DNA of 64,000 nucleotides from Pseudomonas neustonica. GTDB lineage: Bacteria; Pseudomonadota; Gammaproteobacteria; Pseudomonadales; Pseudomonadaceae. This document shows, one piece after another, positions 8,709 through 17,728 of the stretch (positions are counted from its first letter, which is position 1; each line of letters opens with the position of its first letter). A program made the translations under genes and the position numbers. The notes beneath the pieces are model-generated. The model ran no database searches. It saw only the letters and a program-made list of their open reading frames with translations, and was not told the origin of the DNA. The DNA is taken from contig NZ_RKKU01000004.1 of assembly GCF_003797945.1 (NCBI RefSeq), forward strand, positions 62,001 to 126,000. The letters run 5' to 3'.

Positions 8709-8737
8709 TTGACGCCTTGCTTGGTTTCCGTTCTGAT
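8709..8737 (+). promoter_or_regulatory. Candidate sigma-70 promoter upstream of the globin-coupled sensor gene
   Basis: TTGACG (8709-8714) is followed after 17 bp by TCTGAT (8732-8737). The -35 matches consensus at 5 of 6 positions and the -10 at 4 of 6. It lies between recJ and the sensor gene and would place transcription start near 8744, just ahead of the inverted repeat at 8757-8795. This is a motif match only. Confidence 0.35.
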
Positions 8738-8756
8738 AGCGGTACAAAAATGCGAA

Positions 8757-8795
8757 ATGCGTCACAATTCAGCGGTATGCCGTTCTGTGACGCAT
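8757..8795. promoter_or_regulatory. 10-bp perfect inverted repeat in sensor gene leader
   Basis: ATGCGTCACA (8757-8766) and TGTGACGCAT (8786-8795) form perfect arms separated by 19 bp, ending 20 bp before the sensor start codon. On RNA this is a stable hairpin; on DNA it could be a two-site operator. There is no T-tract, which argues against a simple recJ terminator. The half-sites resemble CRP/Vfr half-sites but in the wrong order. Confidence 0.5.
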
Positions 8796-8815
8796 AAATA
8801 ATTGCACGAGCAAGG

Positions 8816-11080
8816 ATGTCACGTGTGCCCGATCTGAAGCAGAAGCTGGTGGCAATGCAGCGCAATCTCGGTTTGAATCCCGACGAGATTCGTCAGCGTT
8901 TACGCCTGTTGTTGATTACTGAAGCCCGACTCCCGGCATTGCAGGAAAACCTGCGCCAACTCGATCGAGTTCACCTCGATTGCATCCACGCGTTATTTAT
9001 CCACCTTGAGCAGTTCGATGAGCCGGCCCAGCAGATGCAAGAGTCTGCTCAGCTGCTGCAACTGCAGCTCGAACAACAGCATTACTTTCGGCGGATGCTG
9101 CGTGGACCCTACGATATGCAGTATGCGCGCTTGCGTCTGTTGGTCGGGCTAAAGCATCAAGGACAGGGCCTGGGGCTGAAATGGTACCTGGGCGCCTTCC
9201 ACTTCTATCTGGACTATATGCACACGGCTATTCGCCGTGAGTGGGCTGAACAACCGCTGCTTGCGGAGCAGCTCTATGCCAGTCTTTTGAAAGCGGCATT
9301 TTTTGACATTGCGCTCACGGTTGATAGTTACGCAAGCGCTGACAAAATGGCCCTGCAGGCAAGTCAGGACCGTTATTCCAGAGCCTTGCGCGGTGCCAAT
9401 GATGGACTCTGGGAGTGGCATGTCGAGGACGACTACCTATATGTCTCCGAGCGCTGGTCAGCGATGCTCGGGCTCGACAGCAAGCATGCGCCAATGTCTT
9501 TCGAGGGCTGGGCCGACCTGATGCCGGAGGCACAACGTCTGCTTTTCCGATCGGCGGTGCAGGCCCACCTGGAAGGGCGTCAGGCCTTTTTGCATGTTGA
9601 GTGTCAATTGCGCGATAGCTGGGGGCAATTAGTCTGGGTGCTGATCCGTGGCGTAGTGAGTACTGATCTCTATGGCAAGCGATTGCTGGCGGGCTCACAG
9701 ACCGATATCAGTCAACGCAAGCAGGCTGAGCAGGAGTTGGCCCACGCTACGCTGCACGATAGCCTGACCGGACTACCCAATCGACAGAGCGCCAGCCAGT
9801 TAATAGCGCAGGCTTTGCAGCGTCAGCGCAAGCCTGGCGCGCGCAAGGCTGCTGTGCTCTTTATCGGCCTTGACCGCTTTAAATTGATCAATGACAGTCT
9901 GGGCCATCAAGCCGGTGATCAGGTATTGATTCAGGTTGCCAATCGGATTGAGCGTTGCCTGCGTCCTGGTGATCACCTGTGTCGTTTTGGCGGTGATGAG
10001 TACGTTGTACTGCTTGATGATATGGCGCTGGAGCATGATGCCGAGCTGGTCGCCAAACGCATCATGCAGGCACTACAGTACCCTCTGGTTGTTGATGGGC
10101 GTCGACTCAGCGTTAGTGTCAGCATTGGTGTGGCGCCGCTCAAAGGGCAGGACTATCACCAGGATGCCCTGCGCGAAGCGGATTTGGCACTTTACCGAGC
10201 CAAGGCCTTTGGCAAGTCGCAGCTCGCTCTTTTCAGCGATCGGCTGCAAGAGGAAGTGCATCAGCGACTTAACCTGGAGAATGCACTCAGCGAAGCGCTC
10301 TCGCGCAAGCAGTTTGAACTCTATTATCAACCGATAGTGAGAGTGTCGGCAGGTCGCTCTAAGGTGGTTGGCGTAGAGGCGTTGCTGCGTTGGTGGCAGG
10401 ACGACAGGCTGGTGCCGCCGGACGAGTTTATCTCGGCGTTGGAAGAAAGTGGTGAAATCGTCAAGGTCGGTGATTGGGTGCTGCAGCAGGCCTGCACACA
10501 AGTACGTCAATGGCAGCAGGATGGCTTGCCCGGGCTGCGCTGTTCGGTAAATTTGTCCAGCAGGCAGCTGCAGGAAGCTGGCTTCGCTCGACGCGTGGCG
10601 CAGGTGCTGCAGGAGTCTGGCTTGCCGGCGACCAGTTTGGTTCTGGAAATTACCGAAAGCCTGCTGATGCGCGATGTACCCGATACATTAGCGACCTTGC
10701 GCGAGCTGGAAAGCATGGGCGTGCGTATTGCGCTGGATGATTTCGGCACGGGTTTTTCGTCTCTGGGCTATCTACACCGCTATCCACTGCACATCATCAA
10801 GGTCGACAAGAGCTTTGTCACCAAAGCGCCGCACGATGAGCGGTTGAAAGCGATCAGTCGAGCTATTATCAGCCTCGGTCGTGGGCTGGAAATGGATGTG
10901 GTTGCTGAAGGCATCGAAACGCTAGAGCAGATGGACTTTCTGCAGCTTGAGGGTTGTCAACTGATCCAGGGTTATTGGTTTAGCCAGCCGCAATCTGCTG
11001 CTCTGATACATCCCGTGCTGTTGCGTCTTTCTGGCGTCTCGAGTGAGTCTGTGTCTGCTGAAGCAATGCTTTTGCAGTAA
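8816..11080 (+). CDS. Globin-coupled sensor protein with PAS, GGDEF and EAL domains
   Basis: The 754-residue cytoplasmic protein probably links heme-ligand sensing to cyclic-di-GMP turnover. Residues ~10-170 resemble a protoglobin/globin-coupled sensor domain: His114 in VGLKHQGQGLGLKWYLGAF fits the proximal heme ligand. A PAS domain follows (~185-305), then GGDEF (~312-475) and EAL (~488-735). The cyclase motif is GGDEY (392-396), not GGDEF, with an I-site R383xxD386 five residues upstream. The EAL side looks active: EALLRW from E521, NLSS, EITES, DDFGTG 641-646, K664 region and AEGIET. The protein may therefore be mainly a phosphodiesterase. The start is ATG 8816, though GTG 8825 has better spacing to the AAGG. 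An inverted repeat lies directly upstream. Confidence 0.88.
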   Translation: MSRVPDLKQKLVAMQRNLGLNPDEIRQRLRLLLITEARLPALQENLRQLDRVHLDCIHALFIHLEQFDEPAQQMQESAQLLQLQLEQQHYFRRMLRGPYDMQYARLRLLVGLKHQGQGLGLKWYLGAFHFYLDYMHTAIRREWAEQPLLAEQLYASLLKAAFFDIALTVDSYASADKMALQASQDRYSRALRGANDGLWEWHVEDDYLYVSERWSAMLGLDSKHAPMSFEGWADLMPEAQRLLFRSAVQAHLEGRQAFLHVECQLRDSWGQLVWVLIRGVVSTDLYGKRLLAGSQTDISQRKQAEQELAHATLHDSLTGLPNRQSASQLIAQALQRQRKPGARKAAVLFIGLDRFKLINDSLGHQAGDQVLIQVANRIERCLRPGDHLCRFGGDEYVVLLDDMALEHDAELVAKRIMQALQYPLVVDGRRLSVSVSIGVAPLKGQDYHQDALREADLALYRAKAFGKSQLALFSDRLQEEVHQRLNLENALSEALSRKQFELYYQPIVRVSAGRSKVVGVEALLRWWQDDRLVPPDEFISALEESGEIVKVGDWVLQQACTQVRQWQQDGLPGLRCSVNLSSRQLQEAGFARRVAQVLQESGLPATSLVLEITESLLMRDVPDTLATLRELESMGVRIALDDFGTGFSSLGYLHRYPLHIIKVDKSFVTKAPHDERLKAISRAIISLGRGLEMDVVAEGIETLEQMDFLQLEGCQLIQGYWFSQPQSAALIHPVLLRLSGVSSESVSAEAMLLQ

Positions 11081-11122
11081 GCGCTGCTATAGTTCTTTGA
11101 CATTTAATGAACGGGTGATTTT

Positions 11123-11533
11123 ATGCGGCGCTGGCTATTGGCATTTGTGGCAGGTTTCCTGGCAGTTCTCTGCTTTCATCAGGTCGCTTTGGGCTTGCTG
11201 CATTCGGCAGGCATCGTACCCTTTGCGCCTTTCTCGCTGACGCCAACTGAACCCCTGGGTGTGCCGTCGGTATTATCGGCCTCTTTTTGGGGCGGGCTCT
11301 GGGGGCTGGCGCTGGTATGGGTTTTGGCCCGCTGGGGTAATAGCCTTGTTTGGCTTAAGGCCGCTCTATTTGGCGGCGTCGCCTTGACGTTGGTGGCTCT
11401 GATTGTAGTATTTCCCCTCAAAGGCTATGGGTTTGATGTGGCGCAGTTACCAGCTCGCTTCGTCATTGGGTTTATTCTCAACGCATTCTGGGGTGTCGGT
11501 ACTCTCGTGTTCTTGCGTTGCTTTGGTCGCTAA
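11123..11533 (+). CDS. Hypothetical four-helix membrane protein
   Basis: The 136-residue protein of unknown function has four predicted hydrophobic helices, at about 4-28, 52-70, 77-100 and 110-132. The first is signal-like (RRWLLAFVAGFLAVLCFHQ). A short polar loop with PFSLTPTEPLGVP lies between helices one and two. It begins 42 bp after the globin-coupled sensor with an ATG, so it may share its transcript. I recall similar small proteins beginning with a FLAV-FHQ segment in proteobacteria, all uncharacterised. No catalytic motif is visible. Confidence 0.7.
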   Translation: MRRWLLAFVAGFLAVLCFHQVALGLLHSAGIVPFAPFSLTPTEPLGVPSVLSASFWGGLWGLALVWVLARWGNSLVWLKAALFGGVALTLVALIVVFPLKGYGFDVAQLPARFVIGFILNAFWGVGTLVFLRCFGR

Positions 11534-11845
11534 TCGCTCATTGCGAACGGCTACAAAGTTGATGGCTGTACCTCGAGTTAGGGATGCTTGCTTCCAATAG
11601 CTTAGTGCCTCCTATTGTCGTTCACGCTGTGATCGGCAATAGGATTTCCGGGTGCCTAACTACGCAAAGCAGTGTTTATACATAACCTCGTTTCTTTCAT
11701 TCTCTGGATTGCTATCGGCGCGCTCGGCATTTTGCCTGCGTGGCGAGGTGCTGTTGCCTGTACTACTCTGCAATAGCATGCATGGCTTGGTCTCCAGGTT
11801 ATGTTTTTATATCGTTATGTGAAGCCGGGTTTCAGGGAGAGGTCT
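11534..11845. other. 312-bp intergenic region, one hairpin, no gene seen
   Basis: I find no convincing coding sequence, tRNA or flagellar (FliA-type) promoter here. The one clear structure is a perfect 8-bp inverted repeat, TCCTATTG (11610-11617) and CAATAGGA (11637-11644), with a 19-nt loop. It lies ~75 bp after the membrane protein gene and may end its transcript, although no T-run follows. A GGAGAGG ribosome site for the chemoreceptor ends the region. Confidence 0.55.
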
Positions 11846-13471
11846 ATGTCAATCAGGAGCGTGAGTATTGGTGTTAGGGCTGTCATCTGCTTTTCGTTGC
11901 TAGCGCTATTGCTGGTCGCGGTAGCCGGGCTTTCATTGACTCAGATGAAGCGCATGGACCACATGTCCGAGCAGATCGATGAGAATTGGCTGCCAGCGAT
12001 ACTTGCAACCAATGATATGGGCGTTGCTATTGGTCGAGTACGTGCGTTGACGCTACGTCTACTGACGCTGAAAAGTCCTGAAGATACCGAGGATACCATT
12101 CGCCGCATGGGCGATGCGAAAGCGACCCTGGATGCGGCCGAAGACCGCTATAAGTTGCTTATTTCTTCGCCAGAAGAGGAGGCCGTGCATGAGCGTTTCG
12201 CTAATTCAGTGAAGCGCTACATGGAGCAGCAGGCAAAGATTATCTCTTTGGAGAGAAGCGGTGCGCGGGAGGCTGCGCTTGAGGTGGTCAATACAACACT
12301 GAATGATTATGCCGACGATATGATGCAGCAGCTTCAAGCACTAAAGGAGCTTAATCGTATTGGTGCATCTGAGGCTACCAAGACGGCTGATGCGAGTTTC
12401 AATAGCGGGTTTACCCTGGTGGTTGCGCTTTCCATTGGTGCGATGATTCTTACGGTCATCCTTGCGTTCATGTTGATTCGCAGTATCGTCAGCCCCCTGT
12501 CTCAAGCCGTTACCGTCGCTCAAACCATTGCCTCCGGTGATCTTACCCAGCGATTTGCCGTAGAGGGTAAGGATGAAGCTGCTCAGCTGCTCGAAGCACT
12601 TAGAGTGATGCAGAGCAGCTTGCGTGACACTATTCAAAGTATCAGCAGCTCTTCCATACAGCTCGGGTCTGCGGCGGACGAGCTCAACGCCGTTACTGAG
12701 GATTCTAACCGGGGGATGCGTCAGCAAAACCATGAGATGGAGCAGGCAGCTACCGCGGTAAACCAGATGACGACAGCGGTGGAGGAGGTGGCAAGGAACG
12801 CCGTGAGTACCTCTGAGGCGTCCAAAGATACGGACGAAAGTGCGCGTGATGGAAGTGAGCGGGTGCGGCAAACAGTGTCCGCGATCAATGAGCTGGCAAG
12901 CGATATGACCGCTACCTCAGAGAGTGTGGAAGGACTGGCTAACGATATTCGAGATATTACTCAGGTGCTCGATGTTATCCGCGCGGTAGCCGAGCAGACT
13001 AATTTATTGGCACTAAATGCGGCAATTGAAGCGGCCAGGGCCGGTGAGCAGGGTCGGGGTTTTGCCGTTGTCGCTGACGAGGTTCGTGCGCTGGCGCATC
13101 GCACACAGCAGTCCACCGAAGAAATCGAAAGAATGATTTCGATTGTGCAAAAAGGTGCCGCCAGTGCGGTATCAGCTATGCAAAAAAGCATGGGGCAGGC
13201 GAATTCGACGCTCGGGCTGGCTCAAGCCTCAGGCGAAGCGCTAGGCAGGATTACGCTAGCCATAGGCTCCATCAATGAGCGCAATATGGTCATCGCCAGT
13301 GCTTCAGAAGAGCAGGCGCAGGTAGCACGAGAAGTAGATCGTAATCTGGTGAATATCCGCGATCTGTCTATGCAGGCTGCCTCAGGAGCTGAGCAGACAA
13401 GCTCTGCCAGTCACGAATTATCTCGTTTGGCCGTGGATTCAAATCAACTGGTCGCGCGCTTCAAACTATGA
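11846..13471 (+). CDS. Methyl-accepting chemotaxis protein with four-helix-bundle sensor
   Basis: This 541-residue transmembrane chemoreceptor should signal to CheA/CheW. Its order is: TM1 (~11-32), periplasmic four-helix bundle MCP domain (~33-190), TM2 (~194-214), HAMP (~215-268) and the cytoplasmic signalling hairpin. The hairpin tip is fully conserved ([20 protein letters not shown], then [19 protein letters not shown]). The C-terminus ends LVARFKL without a CheR-binding pentapeptide. I chose ATG 11846 (MSIRSVSIG) after the GGAGAGG ribosome site; the frame is open from 11801, but those residues look leader-like. The ligand cannot be inferred. No che genes adjoin it, so it is an orphan receptor. 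Confidence 0.92.
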   Translation: MSIRSVSIGVRAVICFSLLALLLVAVAGLSLTQMKRMDHMSEQIDENWLPAILATNDMGVAIGRVRALTLRLLTLKSPEDTEDTIRRMGDAKATLDAAEDRYKLLISSPEEEAVHERFANSVKRYMEQQAKIISLERSGAREAALEVVNTTLNDYADDMMQQLQALKELNRIGASEATKTADASFNSGFTLVVALSIGAMILTVILAFMLIRSIVSPLSQAVTVAQTIASGDLTQRFAVEGKDEAAQLLEALRVMQSSLRDTIQSISSSSIQLGSAADELNAVTEDSNRGMRQQNHEMEQAATAVNQMTTAVEEVARNAVSTSEASKDTDESARDGSERVRQTVSAINELASDMTATSESVEGLANDIRDITQVLDVIRAVAEQTNLLALNAAIEAARAGEQGRGFAVVADEVRALAHRTQQSTEEIERMISIVQKGAASAVSAMQKSMGQANSTLGLAQASGEALGRITLAIGSINERNMVIASASEEQAQVAREVDRNLVNIRDLSMQAASGAEQTSSASHELSRLAVDSNQLVARFKL

Positions 13472-13487
13472 GTTTGTTGCTCTCAAA

Positions 13488-13525
13488 GCGCTATAGGAGA
13501 TAGCCGGGGCTGTCTCTTCTAGCGC
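13488..13525 (+). terminator. Long hairpin after chemoreceptor gene
   Basis: GCGCTA (13488-13493) pairs with TAGCGC (13520-13525), and an inner AGCC-GG-GGCT stem (13502-13511) extends the hairpin. It starts 17 bp after the chemoreceptor stop. No T-run follows, so it may act as a transcript-end stabiliser or a Rho-assisted terminator. Confidence 0.5.
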
Positions 13526-13594
13526 ACTTAGACGCTGCACTCGGTACCCGATTTCCGCTACAATATCCGCTTTTTCCTGCCGGGATGAGTCAAT

Positions 13595-14690
13595 ATGGAA
13601 ATCAATCCGATTCTGAACACCATCAAAGATCTGCGTAGTCGCTCCGAAACCATTCGGGGGTATCTTTGACTACGATCAAAAGCATGAGCGCCTGATCGAA
13701 GTTGAACGTGAACTGGAAGACCCCAGCGTCTGGAATGAGCCTGAACGCGCCCAGAATCTGGGTCGTGAGCGTGCGCAACTGGCGCAGATCGTAGAAACCC
13801 TGGACCAGATGAGCAGCGGCCTGGCTGACGCGTCCGAATTGCTGGAAATGGCGGCGGAAGAGGAAGATCAGGGCGCCGTAGACGATGTGGTGGCGGAACT
13901 GGCTCGGCTGCAGGTAGCGTTGGAGAAGCTGGAGTTTCGACGCATGTTCAGCGGCGAGATGGATGCCAGCAACTGCTATCTGGATATTCAGGCTGGCTCT
14001 GGTGGTACTGAAGCGCAGGATTGGGCCAATATGCTGCTGCGCATGTACCTGCGCTGGGCCGATCAGCGTGGTTTTGAAACCGAGATTGTCGAGCTGTCCG
14101 AGGGCGAGGTAGCCGGTATCAAGAGTGCGACCGTTTATATCAAGGGTGAATATGCCTTTGGTTGGCTGCGCACCGAAATCGGTGTGCATCGCTTGGTCCG
14201 CAAGAGCCCGTACGACTCGGGTAATCGCCGACATACCTCGTTTTCAGCGGTGTTTGCCGCCCCTGAAATCGATGATGATATCGAAATCGATATCAACCCG
14301 TCTGACCTGCGGGTTGATACCTACCGATCCTCCGGCGCTGGTGGCCAGCACGTTAACACTACTGATTCTGCCGTGCGTATAACCCACGTACCTACCAATA
14401 CGGTGGTCAGTTGCCAGAACCAGCGCTCTCAGCACGCCAACAGGGACACCGCCATGAAGATGTTGCGGGCCAAGTTGTACGAGCTGGAAATGATGAAGCG
14501 TAGTGAAGCAGCACAGGCACTGGAAGAGACCAAGTCGGATATCGGCTGGGGTCATCAGATTCGCTCTTATGTGCTGGACCAGTCGCGGATCAAGGATTTG
14601 CGCACCGGCATCGAGAACAGCAACTGCAACGCAGTGCTTGATGGCGATCTGGATGAGTTTATCGAGGCCAGCCTGAAGCAGGGTTTGTAA
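13595..14690 (+). CDS. prfB: Peptide chain release factor 2 (programmed +1 frameshift)
   Basis: RF2 ends translation at UGA and UAA. Translation starts at ATG 13595 and reaches an in-frame TGA at 13667-13669. A +1 shift at CTT then continues from 13668 to the stop at 14688-14690, giving coding joins 13595-13666 and 13668-14690 (364 residues; E. coli has 365). The GGQ motif that triggers hydrolysis is present in [17 protein letters not shown]. The codon-recognition tripeptide, normally SPF, reads SPY here ([16 protein letters not shown]). The gene lies 73 bp upstream of lysS, the usual pairing. Annotation from an internal ATG would wrongly shorten the protein. Confidence 0.96.
13655..13670 (+). 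promoter_or_regulatory. prfB: prfB programmed +1 frameshift site
   Basis: The sequence CGGGGGTATCTTTGAC contains a Shine-Dalgarno-like GGGGG, the slippery CTT (13664-13666), the TGA stop (13667-13669) and a following C, the weakest UGA context. This matches the classic autoregulatory cassette, in which low RF2 activity favours frameshifting and thus more RF2. The E. coli version starts AGG rather than CGG; the anti-Shine-Dalgarno pairing core is kept. Confidence 0.95.
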
Positions 14691-14763
14691 TCGCAGAAAT
14701 CAGCCGAGTGCTCACTGCTTACAGCCAATCTATATTGATTTGATTTTCCGGGATTCCATTGAC

Positions 14764-16269
14764 ATGACCGATCAGCAGCAAGACCAGCAAGCTCAGCACG
14801 AGGAAGAAAACCAGCTCATTGCACTGCGTAAAGCCAAACTGGCTGCCGCGCGTGAAAAAGGCGCGGTCTTCCCCAACGACTTCCGCCCTGACAGCTATTG
14901 CGGCGACCTGCAGAAAAAGTACGCCGACAAGAGCAAGGAAGAGCTAGCTGAGACGGCCATTCCGGTCAAAATTGCTGGCCGTATCATGCTCAATCGGGGT
15001 GCCTTTATGGTGCTGCAAGATATGAGTGGCCGCCTGCAGGTCTACGTTGACCGTAAAGGCTTGCCAGCTGAGACGCTGGAAGAAATCAAACATTGGGATC
15101 TGGGCGACATCATCGCCGCAGAAGGTAACCTGGCGCGCTCCGGCAAGGGTGATCTGTATGTGCATATGACGGCGGTCAAGCTGCTGACCAAGTCTTTGCG
15201 CCCGCTGCCCGACAAGCACCATGGCCTGACGGATACCGAGCAGCGTTATCGTCAGCGCTATGTTGACCTGATCGTCAACGAAGACACTCGTAACACCTTT
15301 ATGGTCCGCTCTCGGGTGATTGGGCATATCCGCAAGTTTCTCAGTGAGCGCAACTTCCTCGAAGTGGAAACGCCTATGCTGCAGACTATTCCAGGCGGTG
15401 CCGCGGCCAAGCCGTTTGAGACGCATCATAATGCGCTGGATCTGCCGATGTTTTTGCGTATTGCGCCTGAGCTCTACCTAAAGCGTTTGGTGGTTGGCGG
15501 CTTTGAGCGCGTGTTCGAGATCAACCGTAACTTCCGCAATGAGGGTGTTTCCACGCGCCATAATCCGGAATTCACCATGTTGGAGTTTTATCAGGCTTAC
15601 GCCGATTACGAAGACAACATGGATCTTACCGAAGAGCTGTTCCGCGAACTGGCTCAACTGGTTTTGGGCAGTACCGATGTGCCCTACCAGGGCAAGGTGT
15701 TCCATTTTGGCGAGCCCTTCGCACGTCTCTCGGTATTCGATTCCATTCTCAAATACAGCCCCGAAGTCACGGCCGCGGATCTGCAAGACCTTGACCGTGC
15801 GCGCGTCATCGCTAAGAAAGCCGGTGCCGACGTTAAGGGTTTCGAGGGGCTGGGCAAACTGCAAACCATGATTTTTGAGGAGCTGGTTGAACATAAGCTG
15901 GAGCAACCTACTTTTATCACCCGTTATCCGTTTGAAGTGTCTCCGCTGGCGCGCCGTAGCGATGATGATCCAAGCGTGACCGATCGTTTCGAGCTGTTCA
16001 TCGGTGGTCGCGAGATCGCCAATGCTTATTCGGAGCTTAACGACGCTGAAGATCAGGCTGAGCGTTTCCATGCGCAGGTCAAGGACAAGGATGCGGGTGA
16101 TGACGAAGCCATGCACTTCGATGCTGATTTCGTCCGTGCGCTGGAATTCGGGATGCCGCCAACAGCGGGCGAGGGTATTGGTATTGATCGTCTGGTGATG
16201 TTGCTGACGGATGCGCCGTCTATTCGGGACGTTATTCTGTTCCCGCACATGCGGCCAGAAACGGCGTAA
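14764..16269 (+). CDS. lysS: Lysine--tRNA ligase, class II
   Basis: The enzyme charges tRNA-Lys with lysine using ATP. The 501-residue length is normal. The N-terminal OB-fold anticodon-binding domain covers about residues 55-165 ([22 protein letters not shown]). Class II motifs follow: motif 1 in [16 protein letters not shown], motif 2 in [26 protein letters not shown], and motif 3 in [13 protein letters not shown] near the C-terminus. The start is ATG 14764 ([11 protein letters not shown]); an upstream ATG at 14740 in the frame would add eight atypical residues. It is downstream of prfB and followed by a heptad-repeat element rather than a classic terminator. Confidence 0.96.
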   Translation: MTDQQQDQQAQHEEENQLIALRKAKLAAAREKGAVFPNDFRPDSYCGDLQKKYADKSKEELAETAIPVKIAGRIMLNRGAFMVLQDMSGRLQVYVDRKGLPAETLEEIKHWDLGDIIAAEGNLARSGKGDLYVHMTAVKLLTKSLRPLPDKHHGLTDTEQRYRQRYVDLIVNEDTRNTFMVRSRVIGHIRKFLSERNFLEVETPMLQTIPGGAAAKPFETHHNALDLPMFLRIAPELYLKRLVVGGFERVFEINRNFRNEGVSTRHNPEFTMLEFYQAYADYEDNMDLTEELFRELAQLVLGSTDVPYQGKVFHFGEPFARLSVFDSILKYSPEVTAADLQDLDRARVIAKKAGADVKGFEGLGKLQTMIFEELVEHKLEQPTFITRYPFEVSPLARRSDDDPSVTDRFELFIGGREIANAYSELNDAEDQAERFHAQVKDKDAGDDEAMHFDADFVRALEFGMPPTAGEGIGIDRLVMLLTDAPSIRDVILFPHMRPETA

Positions 16270-16277
16270 GCCGTTTC

Positions 16278-16416
16278 AGCTACAAGCCGGAAGCTAGAAG
16301 CAAGAGGCGGCATCGGTTAATGAATTGCCATGTCGCCGGACGCCAAGATTGTTCTACTGGGGTATCAGGCGATCTTCAGAATTGTCTAACGCACTTCCAG
16401 CTTGAAGCTTACAGCT
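16278..16416. repeat. Inverted heptad-repeat element downstream of lysS
   Basis: The left arm (16278-16305) holds four consecutive 7-mers of the form AGCNNNA in strict 7-nt phase. The right arm (16396-16416) holds three 7-mers of the inverted form TNNNGCT, also in phase. About 90 bp of non-repetitive sequence separates them. The two arms align as an imperfect inverted repeat (18 of 24 positions by my count). The right arm ends 19 bp before the GTG start of the QEGLA gene, next to its ribosome site. A larger relative lies at 62505-62780. Confidence 0.75.
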
Positions 16417-16435
16417 GCGACCGAAGGGAGCTACC

Positions 16436-17716
16436 GTGAAACAGAATGAGCAATATCAGCTGGTGATTCGGAGTTTATCGGACCGCATTGTCGAGGCGCA
16501 GGCGCCTATTCGCGTGTTGGATGCGATCAAATGGGACGATAGCGTCCGTGATAGCTTTTTTCAGAAGCGCTGCAAGGCAATTCCTGATATCACCCCCGAT
16601 TATTATGCCCAGCGCCCCCTGGGGTATAACCCCGGTGAGTTGCGGCAGGTGTTTCAGGATATCGAGCGAGACATAACGCGCCAGTTGGGCACCTTCAATC
16701 CGGTTGGTCAGATCATGCGTCGCATGTGTCGTGAGTACCGCATGGTGATTCGTATGCTGGAGGCGCGTGGCAGCGCTGACTTCGGGCTGATCTCGCAGGA
16801 GCTTTACGGTGCTGCCTCCGATGCGTTTCATGCCGGCGATCCGACGCTGACCGACCTTGGTATAGCGCTGAGTGAGTCGCTAAGTAATATCGCTCGCACG
16901 GAAATTGCCCGTGAACCCAAGACAATTGCGGCTCCCGAAGCCGTGGATATTCTGCAAGCGCGCATGAATGACGCCTTCCCGGATGATCAGGCGGTGCGGG
17001 TATTCGAGTCGGATGGCATTGTTGCCGACGCGGCCGCCGGGGCTGACTATATCAAGATTCGCAGTGACGCCAAGTTCAACCAACGTGACCTGAACATTCT
17101 TGCGGTGCACGAGGGTATGGTGCACGTGGCGACCAGTTTGAATGGCCAGCATCAGCCAATTTGTACCTTCCTGGCTAAAGGCCCGCCGTCTTCGACGGTT
17201 ACCCAGGAGGGCCTGGCGATTCTTATGGAGGTGCTGACGTTCGCGTCTTATCCTGCGCGTTTGCGCAAGTTGACTGACCGCACCCGCGCGATTCAGATTG
17301 CCGAGACTGGCGGCGATTTTATGGATGTATTCCAGTTCTACCGTGATGAGGGCTATTCGCGTGAGGATGGCTACAACAATGCCAGTCGCGTATTCCGGGG
17401 CTCAAGCAGCAACGGTCTGCCCTTTACCAAGGATCTGGTTTACCTCAAGGGCTTTATTCTCACTTACAACTACATTCAGCTGGCTGTGCGTAAAGGCAAG
17501 CTGCAGCAGATTCCGCTGCTATTTTGCGGCAAGACCACGCTGGAGGATATGCGTACCCTGAACCAGTTGGTTGAGGAAGGCTTGGTGGTGCCTCCACGTT
17601 ACTTGCCTTCACCCTTTGCTGATCTGAATGCACTGAGCGCCTGGATGTGTTTTTCCGGGTTCTTGAATAACCTGAGTTTGGAGCGTGTCGAAGCCGACTA
17701 CGCCAATATTCTTTAA
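16436..17716 (+). CDS. QEGLA-motif DUF1704 protein, putative zinc metallopeptidase
   Basis: The 426-residue protein matches the bacterial family named flavohemoglobin expression-modulating QEGLA motif protein (DUF1704). The naming phenotype is weakly supported. Two motifs suggest a zinc peptidase: H225-E226-x3-H230 (VHEGMVH) and Q257-E258 in TQEGLA. DUF1704 also contains the eukaryotic tubulin tyrosine carboxypeptidases (MATCAP), which use an HExxxH site, so a C-terminal trimming activity is a reasonable inference. The bacterial substrate is unknown. No signal peptide is visible, so it is probably cytoplasmic. The start is GTG 16436 with AAGGGAG upstream. A small membrane protein gene follows 12 bp later, so the two likely form an operon. 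Confidence 0.88.
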   Translation: MKQNEQYQLVIRSLSDRIVEAQAPIRVLDAIKWDDSVRDSFFQKRCKAIPDITPDYYAQRPLGYNPGELRQVFQDIERDITRQLGTFNPVGQIMRRMCREYRMVIRMLEARGSADFGLISQELYGAASDAFHAGDPTLTDLGIALSESLSNIARTEIAREPKTIAAPEAVDILQARMNDAFPDDQAVRVFESDGIVADAAAGADYIKIRSDAKFNQRDLNILAVHEGMVHVATSLNGQHQPICTFLAKGPPSSTVTQEGLAILMEVLTFASYPARLRKLTDRTRAIQIAETGGDFMDVFQFYRDEGYSREDGYNNASRVFRGSSSNGLPFTKDLVYLKGFILTYNYIQLAVRKGKLQQIPLLFCGKTTLEDMRTLNQLVEEGLVVPPRYLPSPFADLNALSAWMCFSGFLNNLSLERVEADYANIL

Positions 17717-17728
17717 CTGGAGCTGTAG

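Noticed and set aside
8757-8795. CRP/Vfr binding site
   Set aside because: The half-sites are in TCACA...TGTGA order with a 19-bp spacer; a CRP-type site needs TGTGA-N6-TCACA.
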